From contig OV884059.1 in assembly GCA_930367215.1 (NCBI GenBank), forward strand, positions 246,015,803-246,079,802: 64,000 nt of DNA, in the 5' to 3' direction. Both the position numbers and the translations under genes were made by a program. The notes below the pieces were generated by a model. The model was not told where the DNA came from. It saw only the letters and a list, made by a program, of their open reading frames with translations, and ran no database searches. The stretch is from Pollenia angustigena. Lineage: Eukaryota > Arthropoda > Insecta > Diptera > Polleniidae. This document shows positions 32,308 through 43,289 of the stretch, piece by piece (within the stretch, counting starts at the first letter, position 1; each line of letters opens with the position of its first letter).

Positions 32308-32521
32308 TGTTATATTGAATTTATGTTCTTTATTTTGTTATACTTGTATGTATTTTAATCTAGTTTGATTTGTAATTAATTTAGAAATTACCTTTTGAAA
32401 TTAAGTCAGTTGAAGAAAATTATTTGCTGAACGAAGCAGAATAAAATAAAAACGTTTAATTTTTATATCAGTGGAGTTATTATTTAATTTGGAATTCCTA
32501 CATTTGATTAATTTAATAAGA
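32308..32521 (+). repeat. 3' LTR of the copia-like element
   Basis: 214 bp. It carries an extra block after GAAGAAAATTAT: a small stem-loop TGCT-GAACGA-AGCA and then AATAAAATAAA, overlapping polyadenylation signals absent from the 5' LTR. Confidence 0.9.
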
Positions 32522-33608
32522 GCTTTAACAGTTTTGTATCTGTATATGACTTGATTACACTTTGAGGTAGAAGTATGTTCAATACATTTGGTATATCTAT
32601 TGGGAAAGTTGTTATGAGATCTTCTAAAGTAAATTCAATAAGAGGAATGTAACCTACAACTCGGTAGTAGTCTTCAACATTTTGGAGGTGATTATTTCGT
32701 TCAAATCTTGTCTTTTCGATAGGAACCTCAATTTGAACGCAAATAACTTTAACTTTTTTTAAAAATCGCTTTAAATTGTTCTTCGGCTTTATTTCATTTC
32801 TCTTCAACGCACATTATTAAAGTTTTGATAAGGCTTGATCCTTTTTGAAGATCTATATCTTGCTTTTGTAAAATGATACTAAGTGGCTGTGTTACAATAG
32901 GTATCACACTTAATATGTATATTCCGCAAATAAATTTAAAAGTACTAAGTGAGTTCCCTAATATAAAGGTAGAGATACTACCTTTCCACTCAGATATTTT
33001 TTCCAAAGCTTCTACTATATGATGTACACTTGTTGCAAAGACGCATAATGAAGAGAGTTTGGCTCCCAAATTTTTTTTTTTTTTTTACTTTGCTAAAACT
33101 GTTTTTCGCTTGGGATGATACAACTTTTTGTATTAATGACACTTTATTGCTTTTAGAAATTGAGTTGTTCGATTTATGGGAATAGCAAGGCGTTTGTTTC
33201 GCATTCGTCGCTTTTCCAGAAATTTTGAACAGCTCCATTTTCTGCTGACATCAGAGGACACCCATCTGTTTCATCTCCTACACAAGTTTTTAGGTCAGGA
33301 CCAAAATTTGCCGAAGCTTTAAGAACTATTGATGATAGTGCCTTCGCATCAATTGACATATCAACATCATCAATATCTTTTGAAGCCTCTTCAAATGCGT
33401 TCACAACAAAGCCAATAAATTTTTCCCTAAAAACTTTTTGTTGTATGTTGAAATATCTTAAAGATAAGGAAATCTGGCTTTTCCCCGACAAATCACTGCT
33501 TGCGTCAAAAATTATCGAATAAAATTTTGATTCATATAACACATAAATATATACATAAATATTGCAAATACTAAGGCTTTTTAATAATTCAACCGCACGC
33601 ATTATCAA
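32522..33608 (-). pseudogene. hAT transposase (DUF4371/ZMYM-like), central part
   Basis: 33608-33174 contains SKFYSIIFDASSDLSGKSQI, LSLRYFN and CVGDETDGCPLMSAENGAVQ, the RNase-H-like catalytic start of DUF4371-type hAT transposases (D in IIFDASSD). Later frames hold LCVFATSVHHIVEALEKISEWKG-type (33069-32794) and SVEDYYRV-type (NVEDYYRVVGYIPLIEF, 32807-32522) blocks of the inserted helical domain. Frameshifts separate them, and the N-terminal zinc-finger region is missing before the TIR. The frame runs up to the copia junction at 32522. Confidence 0.8.
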
Positions 33609-33861
33609 GTCAAACGTTTAGTCTTTGGATATAGATGGCATCTGCTGTGATTGAATGCAGAAGAAGTATTTGAATACGGTAAACTAGATGTTTCATTTGA
33701 AATATCTATTAAATAACTATTAGGATTATTGAAAATTTCGTTAGAACTTCCCTAAAAAAAAAACCTTGCTGGGATTACCAAAAATTTTGTACATTAAAAA
33801 AATATAATTATTGGGAATTCTTGTATTATCGAAATTAATAAAACATATTTAAAAAATTTAC

Positions 33862-33911
33862 GGGGGGGGGAAATTTCTTTATTTCCCCCCCCCCCCCTGA
33901 ATCCGCGCCTG
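33862..33911. repeat. G9/C13 hairpin at the hAT terminus
   Basis: Nine G (33862-33870), AAATTTCTTTATTT, then thirteen C (33885-33897) and the TIR CTGAATCCGCGCCTG. The tracts can pair as a strong hairpin or form a quadruplex. C/G runs next to the TIR are known in this hAT group; the facing G tract is unusual. Confidence 0.75.
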
Positions 33912-34206
33912 ATCTTGGGTAACGTGATTTCAAGGACGACTCTCTATTTACATACAAAGTTGTACGCGCTATTAAATTTTAAAAACAAAAGTGTATTTTA
34001 TAGTTATTTGAGGTGAAGAATTTTAACTTGCGTCAGCTTTTTAATTAATATTAGATTAGTTTTTGTTTATTTTGATGATTTAAATTTTATATCCAAATAA
34101 TGTTATTTGTAATAGTAATTTCAATTAAGTTAAATATATAATTTACTGATAATTAACAAAGACTGAGTGGCAGACCGTGAATTGTCGCCGGTGTAAATAA
34201 AAATAA

Positions 34207-34344
34207 AGGCCTGTTCGTCGATAGCGAATGAAGACTTCGTTCGCTTAAATTACATTTAAAACAAAAACAAATTTTAAAATTTGTTTTTGTTTTAAATGTA
34301 AGTTAAGCGAACGAAGTCTTCATTCGCTATCGACGAACAGGCCA
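34207..34344. mobile_element. 138-bp perfect-hairpin MITE, TAA TSD
   Basis: AGGCCTGTTCGTCGATAGCG… and its complement form ~65-bp arms with almost no loop, flanked by TAA (34204-34206, 34345-34347). A second, more diverged copy of the same length is at 59349-59488. A TAA TSD suggests PIF/Harbinger. The arms could fold into a long RNA hairpin if transcribed. Confidence 0.85.
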
Positions 34345-34347
34345 TAA

Positions 34348-36002
34348 ATATTTCAGGTTTATTTGCTTCTGCAGAAGTTAATGCATTTGTATTTTGTATA
34401 TGCAGAACACAATCGCTCAATATCATTCATACCGTAAGACAGGCATTGCATTCATATTTTGTTCCCCTTTTAAACAATTATTACGGCTTAGCAAGGCAAT
34501 TTATTGATGCATTATTTCACTTGTACCGTCATTTAGAGAACGCAATTAAGTTCACCTTAAGTATTTTATTGCGAGATACTTAAGCAAGTATATCTTAACT
34601 CGATTGACCATTTCGTTAACAGATAGTTGAAGGTGTTAATTATGGCATATAAATTTACATTCAAACATACACAAGAATATGCATGCGTGTGGCGCACGGC
34701 ATTCCTAGATTCTGGTAGTTTACGTTGCATATTCAGCTGTAGGTTTTACAAAATTTAATAAGCGCAATAAAAATTTGGGATCTTTAACACTTCCCACAAA
34801 AAAGGAATGGGTTTTCCTCTATGCATTTCAAAGAAGTATTGAAGTTTCAAATTAGGCAATAAATTTTGATATTATTATCCTTTTGATGAACTGAGAAAAA
34901 ATATGTAGATACTTTTTAGTTGGTTTTAAAATATAAGTAACGTATTATTTTCTCATAAAGACAGGGAATGTTGACAAGATTAATTAACACATTTTACATA
35001 GCGTATACACTTGTCAGCACTGTCATGACAGTAAGATACAAATACATATAAGTTGTCAGAAACACTGCTAACTGTCTTTGTGACGTAGACGTTTATTTGA
35101 AAAAAAGTGGAACGTGAACGTTGCTATACGAATTAAAAAGTGATCAGAAAAAGAAGAAAAGTAGTATTAAGCGACTATATTGGTTGGACTTAGCACTTAC
35201 CTTAAACATAGAAAATCAAAGCAGAAAATTTTTATTTGATTATCTCTTTTTGATTTTGTTTCCTTTTGCGGGCAAAACTTTAAATTACTGTCAACAAATG
35301 ACAAATCACTGTCCAATTTTACTATTTTCGAAACTTTTAAGACTGTTGGAAAAGTGTGTATGTATAAGTGAAAAAGTTTGCATATATTCCCTGCAAATAA
35401 TAGGACCAGTCCAAACACGCGTGTAAAGAGTAGCCCACAAGGGACCAGGACTTGCCAAAAAGAACCCAAACGTATGGGAAAAACATGGTATATTTAACAT
35501 TACGATGTCCTAGGGCAGGACCATATAACCCACCTTTGGACTACTAAGGAGTAGTTTTAAAACTACTCCATGGTATGCTCAAGAGGATTAGTTTTGAAGT
35601 CGTTTAAAAACGAAAGCATTTCGTTTAAAAACGAAGACATGTCGTCTCACTACAAACACTTTTTAACAATGACATGTTCCATGCTTGCATTACATCGAAC
35701 CAGTCCATGGAGTAGTCCATTTTATCAAAATGGATCAGGTGGTCCAATATTATTTGCAGTGTTGCTACTGTAATGACAGAAATGTCATGTGTGAACGCTA
35801 TATTTTCTGATATCCGTTTACATATACATATGTATATTAAGTAATAATATATGCGTAATATTGTTTTGAACAGCAAATAAGAATTATGTTTACTAATCAA
35901 AAATTTGAGGTTTGTAATACAAAATAACTTAAGTTATATTAAAATGTATACAAATTAAAAAAATATACTACAGTAAATTTTTGTTAGGTTTTCTTTAACT
36001 TA
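34348..36002. other. No gene seen; cluster of small palindromes at 35505-35750
   Basis: The cluster includes GTCCTAGGGCAGGAC, GGAGTAGTTTTAAAACTACTCC, repeated ACTACTCCATGG words and CGTTTAAAAACGAA twice. They look like overlapping arms of a decayed MITE. Frames at 35121-35426 and 35197-35500 have no recognisable homology. Confidence 0.4.
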
Positions 36003-36510
36003 TAGTATGTTCACATTTGGGGTTTTAAACGCGTTTAAGCAAAATGTTGATTTAGCTAATCAAAGCCGTTCACATTACATTTGAGATGATTAAGATGACA
36101 GATGATTAAGAAAAAACACACACACAAGCACACAAAAAAACAACAAACAAATTTAAATTTCTTTAAAGTATTAAAATTGGATAAAAACACTTTTATAAAG
36201 TTATCAGAAGATTATTTTAATCAATTTAATGATGAAATTGTGAAAATTAATGAATTATTTAAGGAAAAAAAATAAAAACATTAAGCAGACATCTTGGCCG
36301 GTTGTACACAATCTAGCGATTGTACATTATTAGGGTATGTTCAGTGGATTCTATGTGGTTTATGAAGTGATTTAGTTGTAATCATGTCGATTTGAAGTGA
36401 TTAACAAATCACTTCAATGTATGGGTAATCATCTCGATTTTGAAGTGATTAGAGCTTAATCACGTTCGAACTGCTTAAACGCGTTTAAGAAGCCAAATGT
36501 GAACATACTA
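36003..36510. mobile_element. 508-bp Harbinger-like MITE
   Basis: TIRs TAGTATGTTCACATTTGG at 36003 and the complement ending at 36510 continue into AAACGCGTTTAA. TTA flanks both ends (36000-36002, 36511-36513). The same end occurs at 1-30. An open stretch at about 36150-36275 (KLSEDYFNQFNDEIVKINEL) may be a relic of an element protein but is not identified. Confidence 0.8.
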
Positions 36511-36669
36511 TTATATGCATTTATTTTTTTACTTAGTTTTAAAGCATATTTTGAATTTTTTTTAAGCATGCTTTATGCGCAATAATCAATGCATGGAATT
36601 CCACGCCGTACTTATAACATATTCATACATACATCTTATGGAAAAATCAGTACTAAAGGTGGTTTTATA

Positions 36670-37095
36670 GAGTGACACAAGTTTAAATCATAATAAAACA
36701 AGGAAATATATTTTTAGTGTCAATGAAAGAAAATTTTATGAAATTAATGTTTAAATATGATTTCTGCCATGTGGTCGCGTAGAAGACGCAATCTGGAACA
36801 ACAATTTCATCAACGATGATGGGTATCGTTTTTAAAGACATATGGGCCAATTTTTCCACCAGTCCATAAAGCGCACCAAACAGCAATTTTCTGTGGATGT
36901 AATGGTGTTTCGACAAAAGCTTGTGTATTCTCCTTAATCCAAATGCGACAATTCTGCGTATTTACGTACCCATTCAAACAAAAATGGGCTTCATAAGAAA
37001 ATAAAGTTTTGAATGGAAATTCAAAATCAATAACAATTTGTGCTTCAGCCCATTTGCCGAATTGTTTTCATTAAAATCTCGAAGTTGTGACACTC
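36670..37095 (-). pseudogene. Mariner-family deletion derivative
   Basis: The ends GAGTGACACAAG and CTTGTGACACTC-type with TA duplications (36668-36669, 37096-37097) match the element at 6139-8068. Minus-strand coding gives QFGKWAEAQIVIDFEFPFKT, LFSYEAHFCLNGYVNTQNCR and TPLHPQKIAVWCALWTGGKI. It then jumps to the very C terminus (HMAEIIFKH-like). The first catalytic Asp (FSD) is Tyr and two thirds of the protein is missing. Confidence 0.8.
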
Positions 37096-37097
37096 TA

Positions 37098-38600
37098 AGA
37101 AAAAACTCTTTAAATAGGGTGCCACAATCATAATGGTTGCCTCTGATTATGCTATGCTTAATAATATCATTATTATGTGAACCACAGATAATAGAATTGT
37201 TGATACGTGTTGTTCTTAAAATATGCACGCAAAGGAAAAACATGGTTGTGGTAAACATATTCTAAGAGCAACATATTATAATAAGATTCATGATTCTAGT
37301 CACCATATTAAGATTATTATTGAATCATATTATGACTAAATATGTATACTCGTAATATTACAACATAATAATTTTCCCTTACTCATATTATTATTATGTT
37401 AATCCTACTTAAGTTAAGAAGTAATGAAATTAATGTCATGCTAATCATAATAAGTTAAGAACTAATCATATTATTGTCATGTAAATCATAATAATTTTAG
37501 AAGCAATCATATAATGATACCGCCCCATTCATAACTGTCATAAAAATACAAAATAAATTAAAATTTTTTTGCATCGATTTTTATTTTGTTGATTTTTTCA
37601 ATTTTTCTTAATGTAATTCAAAAAGCGGAGTTCAATATAAGTCTTGCAAAAGAGCAAATGCAAAATCTGTGGTTTTCATGGGCAACCGCGTATGTCCATT
37701 TTGCCGATTTTGAGATGTTGCTGCCATATTGCCGCTCTTTACATGTTTCATAAAATTTTTGAAAAAATCCATTCCGATTTTTTAACGTTATGACAACGTT
37801 AAATAAGTGCAATACCTAGTCCATTTGATTTTGAATGGTTTTTCGGCTTTCCTGAAACATTTGTTTTAAGACATACGCCGTTGCCCAAGAAAACCGCAGA
37901 ATTATCGTAACACTTTTATAAAATGTTTGTTGTTTGGTTTTACAAAAAAAACTACGATATTTTGCATTTGCGCTATCACATCACTAATACCGAATGAACT
38001 CCGCTTATATTTTAATTTTTTAATTTCTTTCAACTTTTTTTTTATAGGAATTTATCTTTAAATAGTTTAACCGCTCATATATAAAATAAACGACACAACT
38101 GATTCAAAATTATTTTACAAATGGCGCTAACATAATGTTATTAGAGTAAAAATAGTTTGATTGCATCTTAAACATAATATGATTAATGTATAGAAAGTTA
38201 TCATGTTATGGCTATTAAATATCATGTGAGTAATATAATATGTTTTGATAGTTATCATAATTTAGTTGGTAGAAAAATAATAATTTTTAGGTTAACAATA
38301 CACAAATTAATAATTTCGATAAACATTGATATGTTTACAGTAACTATAATATTGTTGATATTTAATAAAAATAACAATTATTTGTGTACGACAACAATAT
38401 ATTGTTACATTAAACATAGTGTTGTTGGCGTAATAATGCCCAACCATATTTTTTCTCTACGTGTGGTTGAGCAAAGAGAAATCCACTGTGTTGCAGCTAT
38501 GGAGGATGGATTAAACAAAAGTATGGTTGCTCGTTACGATAATATGACTCAAGTAACCATAATATATTAAACATTTTTATTAAAAACTAGTTTTCTTTGT
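37098..38600. other. AT-rich segment with ATAATATG/CATAAT reiteration and an inverted repeat
   Basis: Words such as CATAATAA, ATAATATG and TTATTATG recur throughout 37120-37520 and 38110-38580. The centre holds inverted AAGCGGAGTTCA (37622) and TGAACTCCGCTT (37993), with matching GGTTTTCATGGGCAACCG / CCGTTGCCCAAGAAAACCG blocks, bounding a ~390-bp MITE-like core. No TSD fixed. The 120-codon frame 38208-38570 is low-complexity and not supported as a gene. Confidence 0.45.
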
Positions 38601-40952
38601 GTGAAGAATCGGCATTTGATAAGGAAACAATTTTTTTCACAAAACTTAAACTATTACACAATTTGGAAATGCATATATTCTTTATGTTTATTACGAGTCA
38701 AGTCAAAACTTTTATGATATGAAAGAAAAATCTTTACTTCTAGTCAAAAAACGATACTTCAGCAATATTTTTATTAAAATGCTTTCAAATTTTTCACTGT
38801 AAAGCTACAACTGTCGTCACCTAAAATGCAAAAACGCGTAACAACACTTTCTATTTTTTTATTTTATAGGGACATGTTTTTTAGTCAAGTGCATCATAAT
38901 CAATCAAAAACTCGATTTTGAATTTTATTGTTGTTACGCCTTTTTAATTGGTATTTTAGATTTCCCGTTACGCTTATACACAATGCCAAGATCTAATTTA
39001 TAAACCTACTTTGCATTTAGCAATCCATTTTTTTCCTACAATAATTTCGTAATTTCCTTTCACCAAAAGGATCAGTAAATGTATATTTTGATTATTAAAA
39101 AAATGAGATAAGTACTTACCTTAAAATTATTCCAATTTAAGCAAACAATAGTGATAAAAACAGAACTGCATAAAACATGTAATGTTATATGATTTAAATC
39201 CAGACTCTTCAATGGAATGTCTTTTTGGTAAGATTAAACGACAAAAGAGTTACAAATAGTTTAATTAATTAAACCGTATCGGTAGCGCAATTAATTTAGT
39301 TTTGAAAAATTAAAACCAAGTTATTTGTTTATATTTGTGCAAATTCTTCTTGGATTTCTAAGTTAATTTTTTAAACTTCAATTGAATTAAACGATACACA
39401 TACATTCATACATTCATACATACATACAAGTATGTACAAGAATACGTATCTATGTATGAATGTATGTGTATCGTGTATACCCACATATTTTTGAAATGAA
39501 ATATTTCTTCACTTAAACATATTGAATTTAATTAAAAAAAGTATTTGTTAATATTGTATACATACATATACACATTTATCTTATAGCAAAATCACTAACT
39601 AAATATTGCACTCTTTTTTGAAGTTTAAAAATATAATAAAAATTGTTTCCAAATGTACACAATTTTTTTATTAACGTAAAAATTTCCCCGCGTTGCTTCT
39701 ACTCACGAATCAATCCGTTAAGTTGGAATTCTCATTTCTAACTAAGCGCCAAATGCAATGTGCACGCACTTTATAAAGAAGAAACAACAAAATTTCCCCC
39801 CATTCTTAAGGGTATTGGCTATAAAAAATATCCCATAATAATGCAAATTTAAACCCAAAACAATAGAGTAGAGTCAGAAAACAGCTGTATTATGTAGCGG
39901 CATACAACAAATTAAGAGCGCAGGCGCTGAAATACCAGATTATTACTTGTTTTACCATTAGACTTGATGTTGGCGCCAAGTTTTGGTATTAAATTATCGA
40001 TTTGGTTAATTTAACGTGATTAATTTTTAATTATATTTTAGATCTTCTTTATACGTCTATTTGTATTATATTTCTCAAAATTTGTTTAATGAAACCAAAA
40101 ATTACATAAAGACACATACTTACAATAAAAAAACCATGCCCTATGCAGTATTTACCGCTTACTAGCACACCGGATATAAGCTTTTAACGCTTTTATGCAT
40201 TCCAACGTGTACAATTTTAGTTTGGTAGTTAAAATAGCCGAAATTGTTTTGTTTATAAGAATTCGCTTATATGGGTATACGGCAATTGTGAATCACAATA
40301 TACGTAGTACAATTTTTATAAATTGTTTTAAAAAAATCAGGGACCGTAAGCAACAGCAATCCTAAAAATGTAAACTCAAAACTCTCCATATTAGAGTCAA
40401 CGGGGATCTATACAGATTCGTATTAAAGTGCTCTTTCAGAGTCTATGTTGATCTTAAAAAATAGATTTTTTTTCCCCCGGACTTTTTCATTTCCCTGGAA
40501 AGCGTTATTTATTTTTAAATTTCTCGGCATTCCGGGAATTCCGGCTCAATACAAATCGATGCAAAATACTATTTAATTTAATTTATTTAAACAAATAATA
40601 TTTCCTGAGGTCAATTTATATGTTTAAAAATGCATTCAACTTTTTTATTTCTGTGGCAAAAAGGAAAAAGTGCTTAACGGCACCTTAAGATCTTCATGTT
40701 CAAAAGTACACATGGGCTAATTTTCAATTATTTTGTAGGATTTTTGAGGAAGTTATAGCAAAATGACTTTATGGTTTTTTTTTCAATGTGCAATAACACT
40801 TGGAATAATAAAAACTTCCGATCTTTGACAATAGGAGTGTTTAGGAATAAAAACTTAAAAAACTATAACCGAAGAGAACTGATGATTGTATTAAATTCGG
40901 AGTAAATTTTCAAAAGCTACCTTTAAAGTTTTAAATTTTAATTGCACGGGGC
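38601..40952. other. No gene seen; one palindrome at 39393-39476
   Basis: CGATACACATACATTCATAC at 39393 is inverted at ~39456-39476 around a CATA-rich centre. 40462-40545 is locally GC-richer (CCCCCGGACTTT…CATTCCGGGAATTCCGG) and may be a MITE end. Otherwise featureless AT-rich DNA. Confidence 0.4.
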
Positions 40953-41190
40953 AGGGCTGTCAGATATGGCGATTTCTCGCCAAACGTGGCGATTTTCAAA
41001 TGTGTTTGGCGATGAGATTTTCCATTTGGCGACTGGCGACTTTTTTGGCGAATTTTTATATAACTGGCGATTAACTTGGCTATTTTTACCATTTCTATTA
41101 TTCCAGCGATTTTTTTTAACAGTTTGTCTTTTTTTGTTATCATTGCTTATTTAAAAAAACTGGCGACTTTTTTTCACATAATTTTTGTTT
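40953..41190. mobile_element. hAT-like end with TGGCGA subterminal array
   Basis: It starts CAGGGCTGTCAGATATGGCG, then TGGCGA recurs about ten times. Further GGCGATTTTT stretches occur at 44170-44205 and 45998-46020 in the same orientation, between later insertions. The element was probably much longer and was broken up. It resembles the end at 55840. No opposite terminus or TSD was identified. Confidence 0.55.
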
Positions 41191-41195
41191 TGTTA

Positions 41196-41455
41196 GTCTG
41201 AGTTCATACGGCTCATTTCTTATTGACAAGATTCTTCCTTTTTCTTCTTTGAACATGAATGGCGTTCAAATGATTCATGTCATGTTGACGACATGTGCTT
41301 TTTTTTAAATTGAAAACAATAACAAAATTAAACGAATGAAAAAGGAAAACGTAAAGACAGTACATGCATCTGTGTACTCGTTTCTTTTCCTCTCGTCCCT
41401 CTCGCCTATAAAGTAGCAATCATGTCAACAAGACAAGAGCCGTATGAACACAGAC
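41196..41455. mobile_element. 260-bp Harbinger-like MITE
   Basis: TIR GTCTGAGTTCATACGGCTC (41196) and its complement GAGCCGTATGAACACAGAC (ends 41455) are flanked by TTA (41193-41195, 41456-41458). TSD and end type agree with PIF/Harbinger. No coding. Confidence 0.85.
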
Positions 41456-41791
41456 TTATCATTTGAAGTGAATTTAATAGCTCTGTTCCACATGCATAAC
41501 GAAACAGTCCGAACCAGTGATGCCAACTTAGTGCTTTTGGCACTATTTATGGTGCTTTTTGATGCCTCAAAACGCCAAAATTCTATCCATAGTGCCAAAC
41601 TAAGAAAAAGCACTAACTTGGTGCTTTTTCAATTTTTCGTTAGTGCCTTTAGTGCTTTTTACAATTTTTATTTTTTTTCTACCATTTTTTAAAACTACGA
41701 TTATATAGAGGATGATTAAGATGAGCTTTGCTATTTGCGGTACAATTTTGAGGAGGCCTGTAAAGATTTTAAGATTTAAAATGATAAAAAA

Positions 41792-42058
41792 GTGATAAAA
41801 GAGACTTGCATTCGTTTTACTAAAAACTTTATTTACGAGGTAAGAGCAATGCTTTCTAGCAATTTGGAAATTTTACGAAACGTTGCACTTTTAGCGTTGA
41901 CAACATATTTAGTAATCATAATAAAAACAATGTATTTTGGTAAACATTTTTTGAAAGATGTAGATACTGTTTCAAAAATAGAAAATGGCTTAGAAAATAT
42001 TAGGAATTGTTTAAAAACATGCAGTCGGAAACCGTACAAAAAAACGCCAAGTCTTTAA
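41792..42058 (+). pseudogene. hAT transposase remnant
   Basis: Residues CIRFTKNFIYEVRAML…LEILRNVALL resemble the helical segment before the dimerisation domain of hAT transposases (amphipathic helix then 'N-x-x-L' blocks). It is 88 codons, with no catalytic residues. The assignment rests mainly on its place inside a hAT element with correct ends. Confidence 0.4.
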
Positions 42059-42151
42059 AAACAAAAAAAAAAAGCCGTAGCTTAGTATTAGCAAAGTGTT
42101 AAATAAATTAAAAATAGCTGACAGTAATTGTTTTTATAACGAACGTTCCCT

Positions 42152-42303
42152 TCAAAAAAAGAATGAGCGAGTAGTCACATTTTTCATTTTGGTGTTAAGA
42201 AAATGATAGAAAGAAATAAAGTTTTCGGTCACATTCGGTCATTTCTTTCTATCATTTTCTCACCACCAAAATGAAAAACGTGACTACTCGCTCATTCATT
42301 TCT
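42152..42303. mobile_element. Hairpin MITE nested in the hAT element
   Basis: GAATGAGCGAGTAGTCACAT… and its near-perfect complement …GTGACTACTCGCTCATTC form ~60-bp arms around a short loop. No unambiguous TSD. Confidence 0.75.
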
Positions 42304-42431
42304 TGTAGGGTTGTGTAACCTGCCATTTTTCATGCGCTTTTGTATTACTTTAAAACTGTTTTATGGCCAATTCAAACTCAGCAAATGATTTCAATGATAT
42401 TATTTTTATTGAAGATTTAAAAACTTGTACA

Positions 42432-42974
42432 CAGTATTTTTCGTTTAGCTGCACATTCAAGTTTGCACGAAAATTCGTGCAGGTACGCAAAATATTCTCT
42501 TACGCAGCATTCACTTAGCAGCATAAATAATGCTGCTAAGGGAATTCCCTTACCTGAATATACATATGTGCCCTTATGTAAAATTTTTTTCTTATTACAA
42601 AAATAGATTTAGTCATGCATTCATTACTCAACAAATTTTTTTAATACAGTTTTAAATTTAATATTAATATAAGTATATTAAACAGTTCATTTAAAAACAA
42701 TTTAGAGTGTTATATTCAGCTGTGCCGAATCATTGACACCATTCACCGACAATTTGAATATTGAATATGAGGCACTTAAAAATAATATTTTGTATTAAAA
42801 ATAAACATTGTTGACAAAAAATCGAATGCTGTTATCCAAAATATGCACTTAAGCAAAATGCACGTACACGATTTTTTTTCTTAGAAAATTTAGCCATCAT
42901 ACACAATACTTTGTATTTTGTGCAGATATGCAAAAAATGTAGTTAAGTGAAATGCAGCTAAACGAAAAATACTG
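42432..42974. mobile_element. 543-bp MITE with TACA flanks, nested
   Basis: TIR CAGTATTTTTCGTTTAGCTG and its complement ending at 42974, flanked by TACA (42428-42431, 42975-42978). Inside are GCAGCATTCACTTAGCAGCA-type repeats and a short DINE-like fragment (AGAGTGTTATATTCAGCTGT at ~42705-42770). Confidence 0.7.
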
Positions 42975-43231
42975 TACACAAATGTAAATATATTTATGAT
43001 TTAATCTTAAATGAAAGTGGTCCACATCAACGCTGTCACGTTTGTTTAAATTAAAAGCTTAGTGCTTTTTTACGCTTTTTTTGTGTGAAATAGTGCTTTT
43101 TAGTGCTTTTCTTAAATTTTAAAGTGCTTTTTGTTCTCAAAAAGTTGGCATCACTGGTCCGAACTTGCACAAAGTTACCCAAAAGCGTTCCACATAATAA
43201 TTTTTGTGCAATTAAGAGAGTTATATTTTTC

Positions 43232-43234
<3 letters not shown>

Positions 43235-43273
<39 letters not shown>
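43235..43273. repeat. (TA)n microsatellite
   Basis: About 19 uninterrupted TA units at the 5' side of a Helitron-like copy, matching the TATATATATA run at that element's start in other copies. Confidence 0.9.
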
Positions 43274-43277
<4 letters not shown>

Positions 43278-43289
43278 GCCTTATAGGAG

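Larger units (their letters stand above)
28226..32521 (+). mobile_element. Copia-type (Ty1/copia) LTR retrotransposon, nearly complete
   Basis: Two LTRs (28226-28413 and 32308-32521), a PBS, one long gag-pol frame, a polypurine tract and a 5-bp TSD (GTTTT 28221-28225 / GCTTT 32522-32526, one mismatch) define a 4.3-kb element. LTRs are almost identical except for a ~26-bp indel and one substitution, which suggests recent insertion. The TSD choice is supported because it restores the frame of the host hAT gene. Confidence 0.93.
21396..33911 (-). mobile_element. Old hAT element interrupted by a LINE and a copia-like element
   Basis: The right terminus is CTGAATCCGCGCCTG (ends 33911) next to a long C tract. 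In reverse this is CAGGCGCGGATTCAG then G-run, a form I associate with DUF4371/ZMYM-type hAT elements. The transposase is in pieces at 33608-32522, 28225-28196 and 21613-21396. The LINE TSD (21614-21627 / 28182-28195) and copia TSD (28221-28225 / 32522-32526) mark the two insertions. The left terminus was not found and may be lost. Confidence 0.75.
41515..43156. mobile_element. 1.64-kb hAT element with AGTGCTTTT subterminal array
   Basis: Perfect 8-bp TSD GTCCGAAC (41507-41514 and 43157-43164). TIRs CAGTGATGCCAACTT and AAGTTGGCATCACTG-type. AGTGCTTTT repeats crowd both ends (41530-41660, 43055-43135). It contains a transposase remnant, a hairpin MITE and a second nested MITE. Confidence 0.92.

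Noticed and set aside
33174..33608. A host ZMYM-like gene
   Set aside because: Although related to DUF4371/ZMYM proteins, the frame is shifted several times, lacks the N terminus and abuts a TIR, so it is a transposase pseudogene.
38208..38570. 120-codon open frame
   Set aside because: It lies in a stretch dominated by ATAAT reiteration, is I/N/V-rich, shows no domain, and sits in a MITE-like region. Chance opening is likely.
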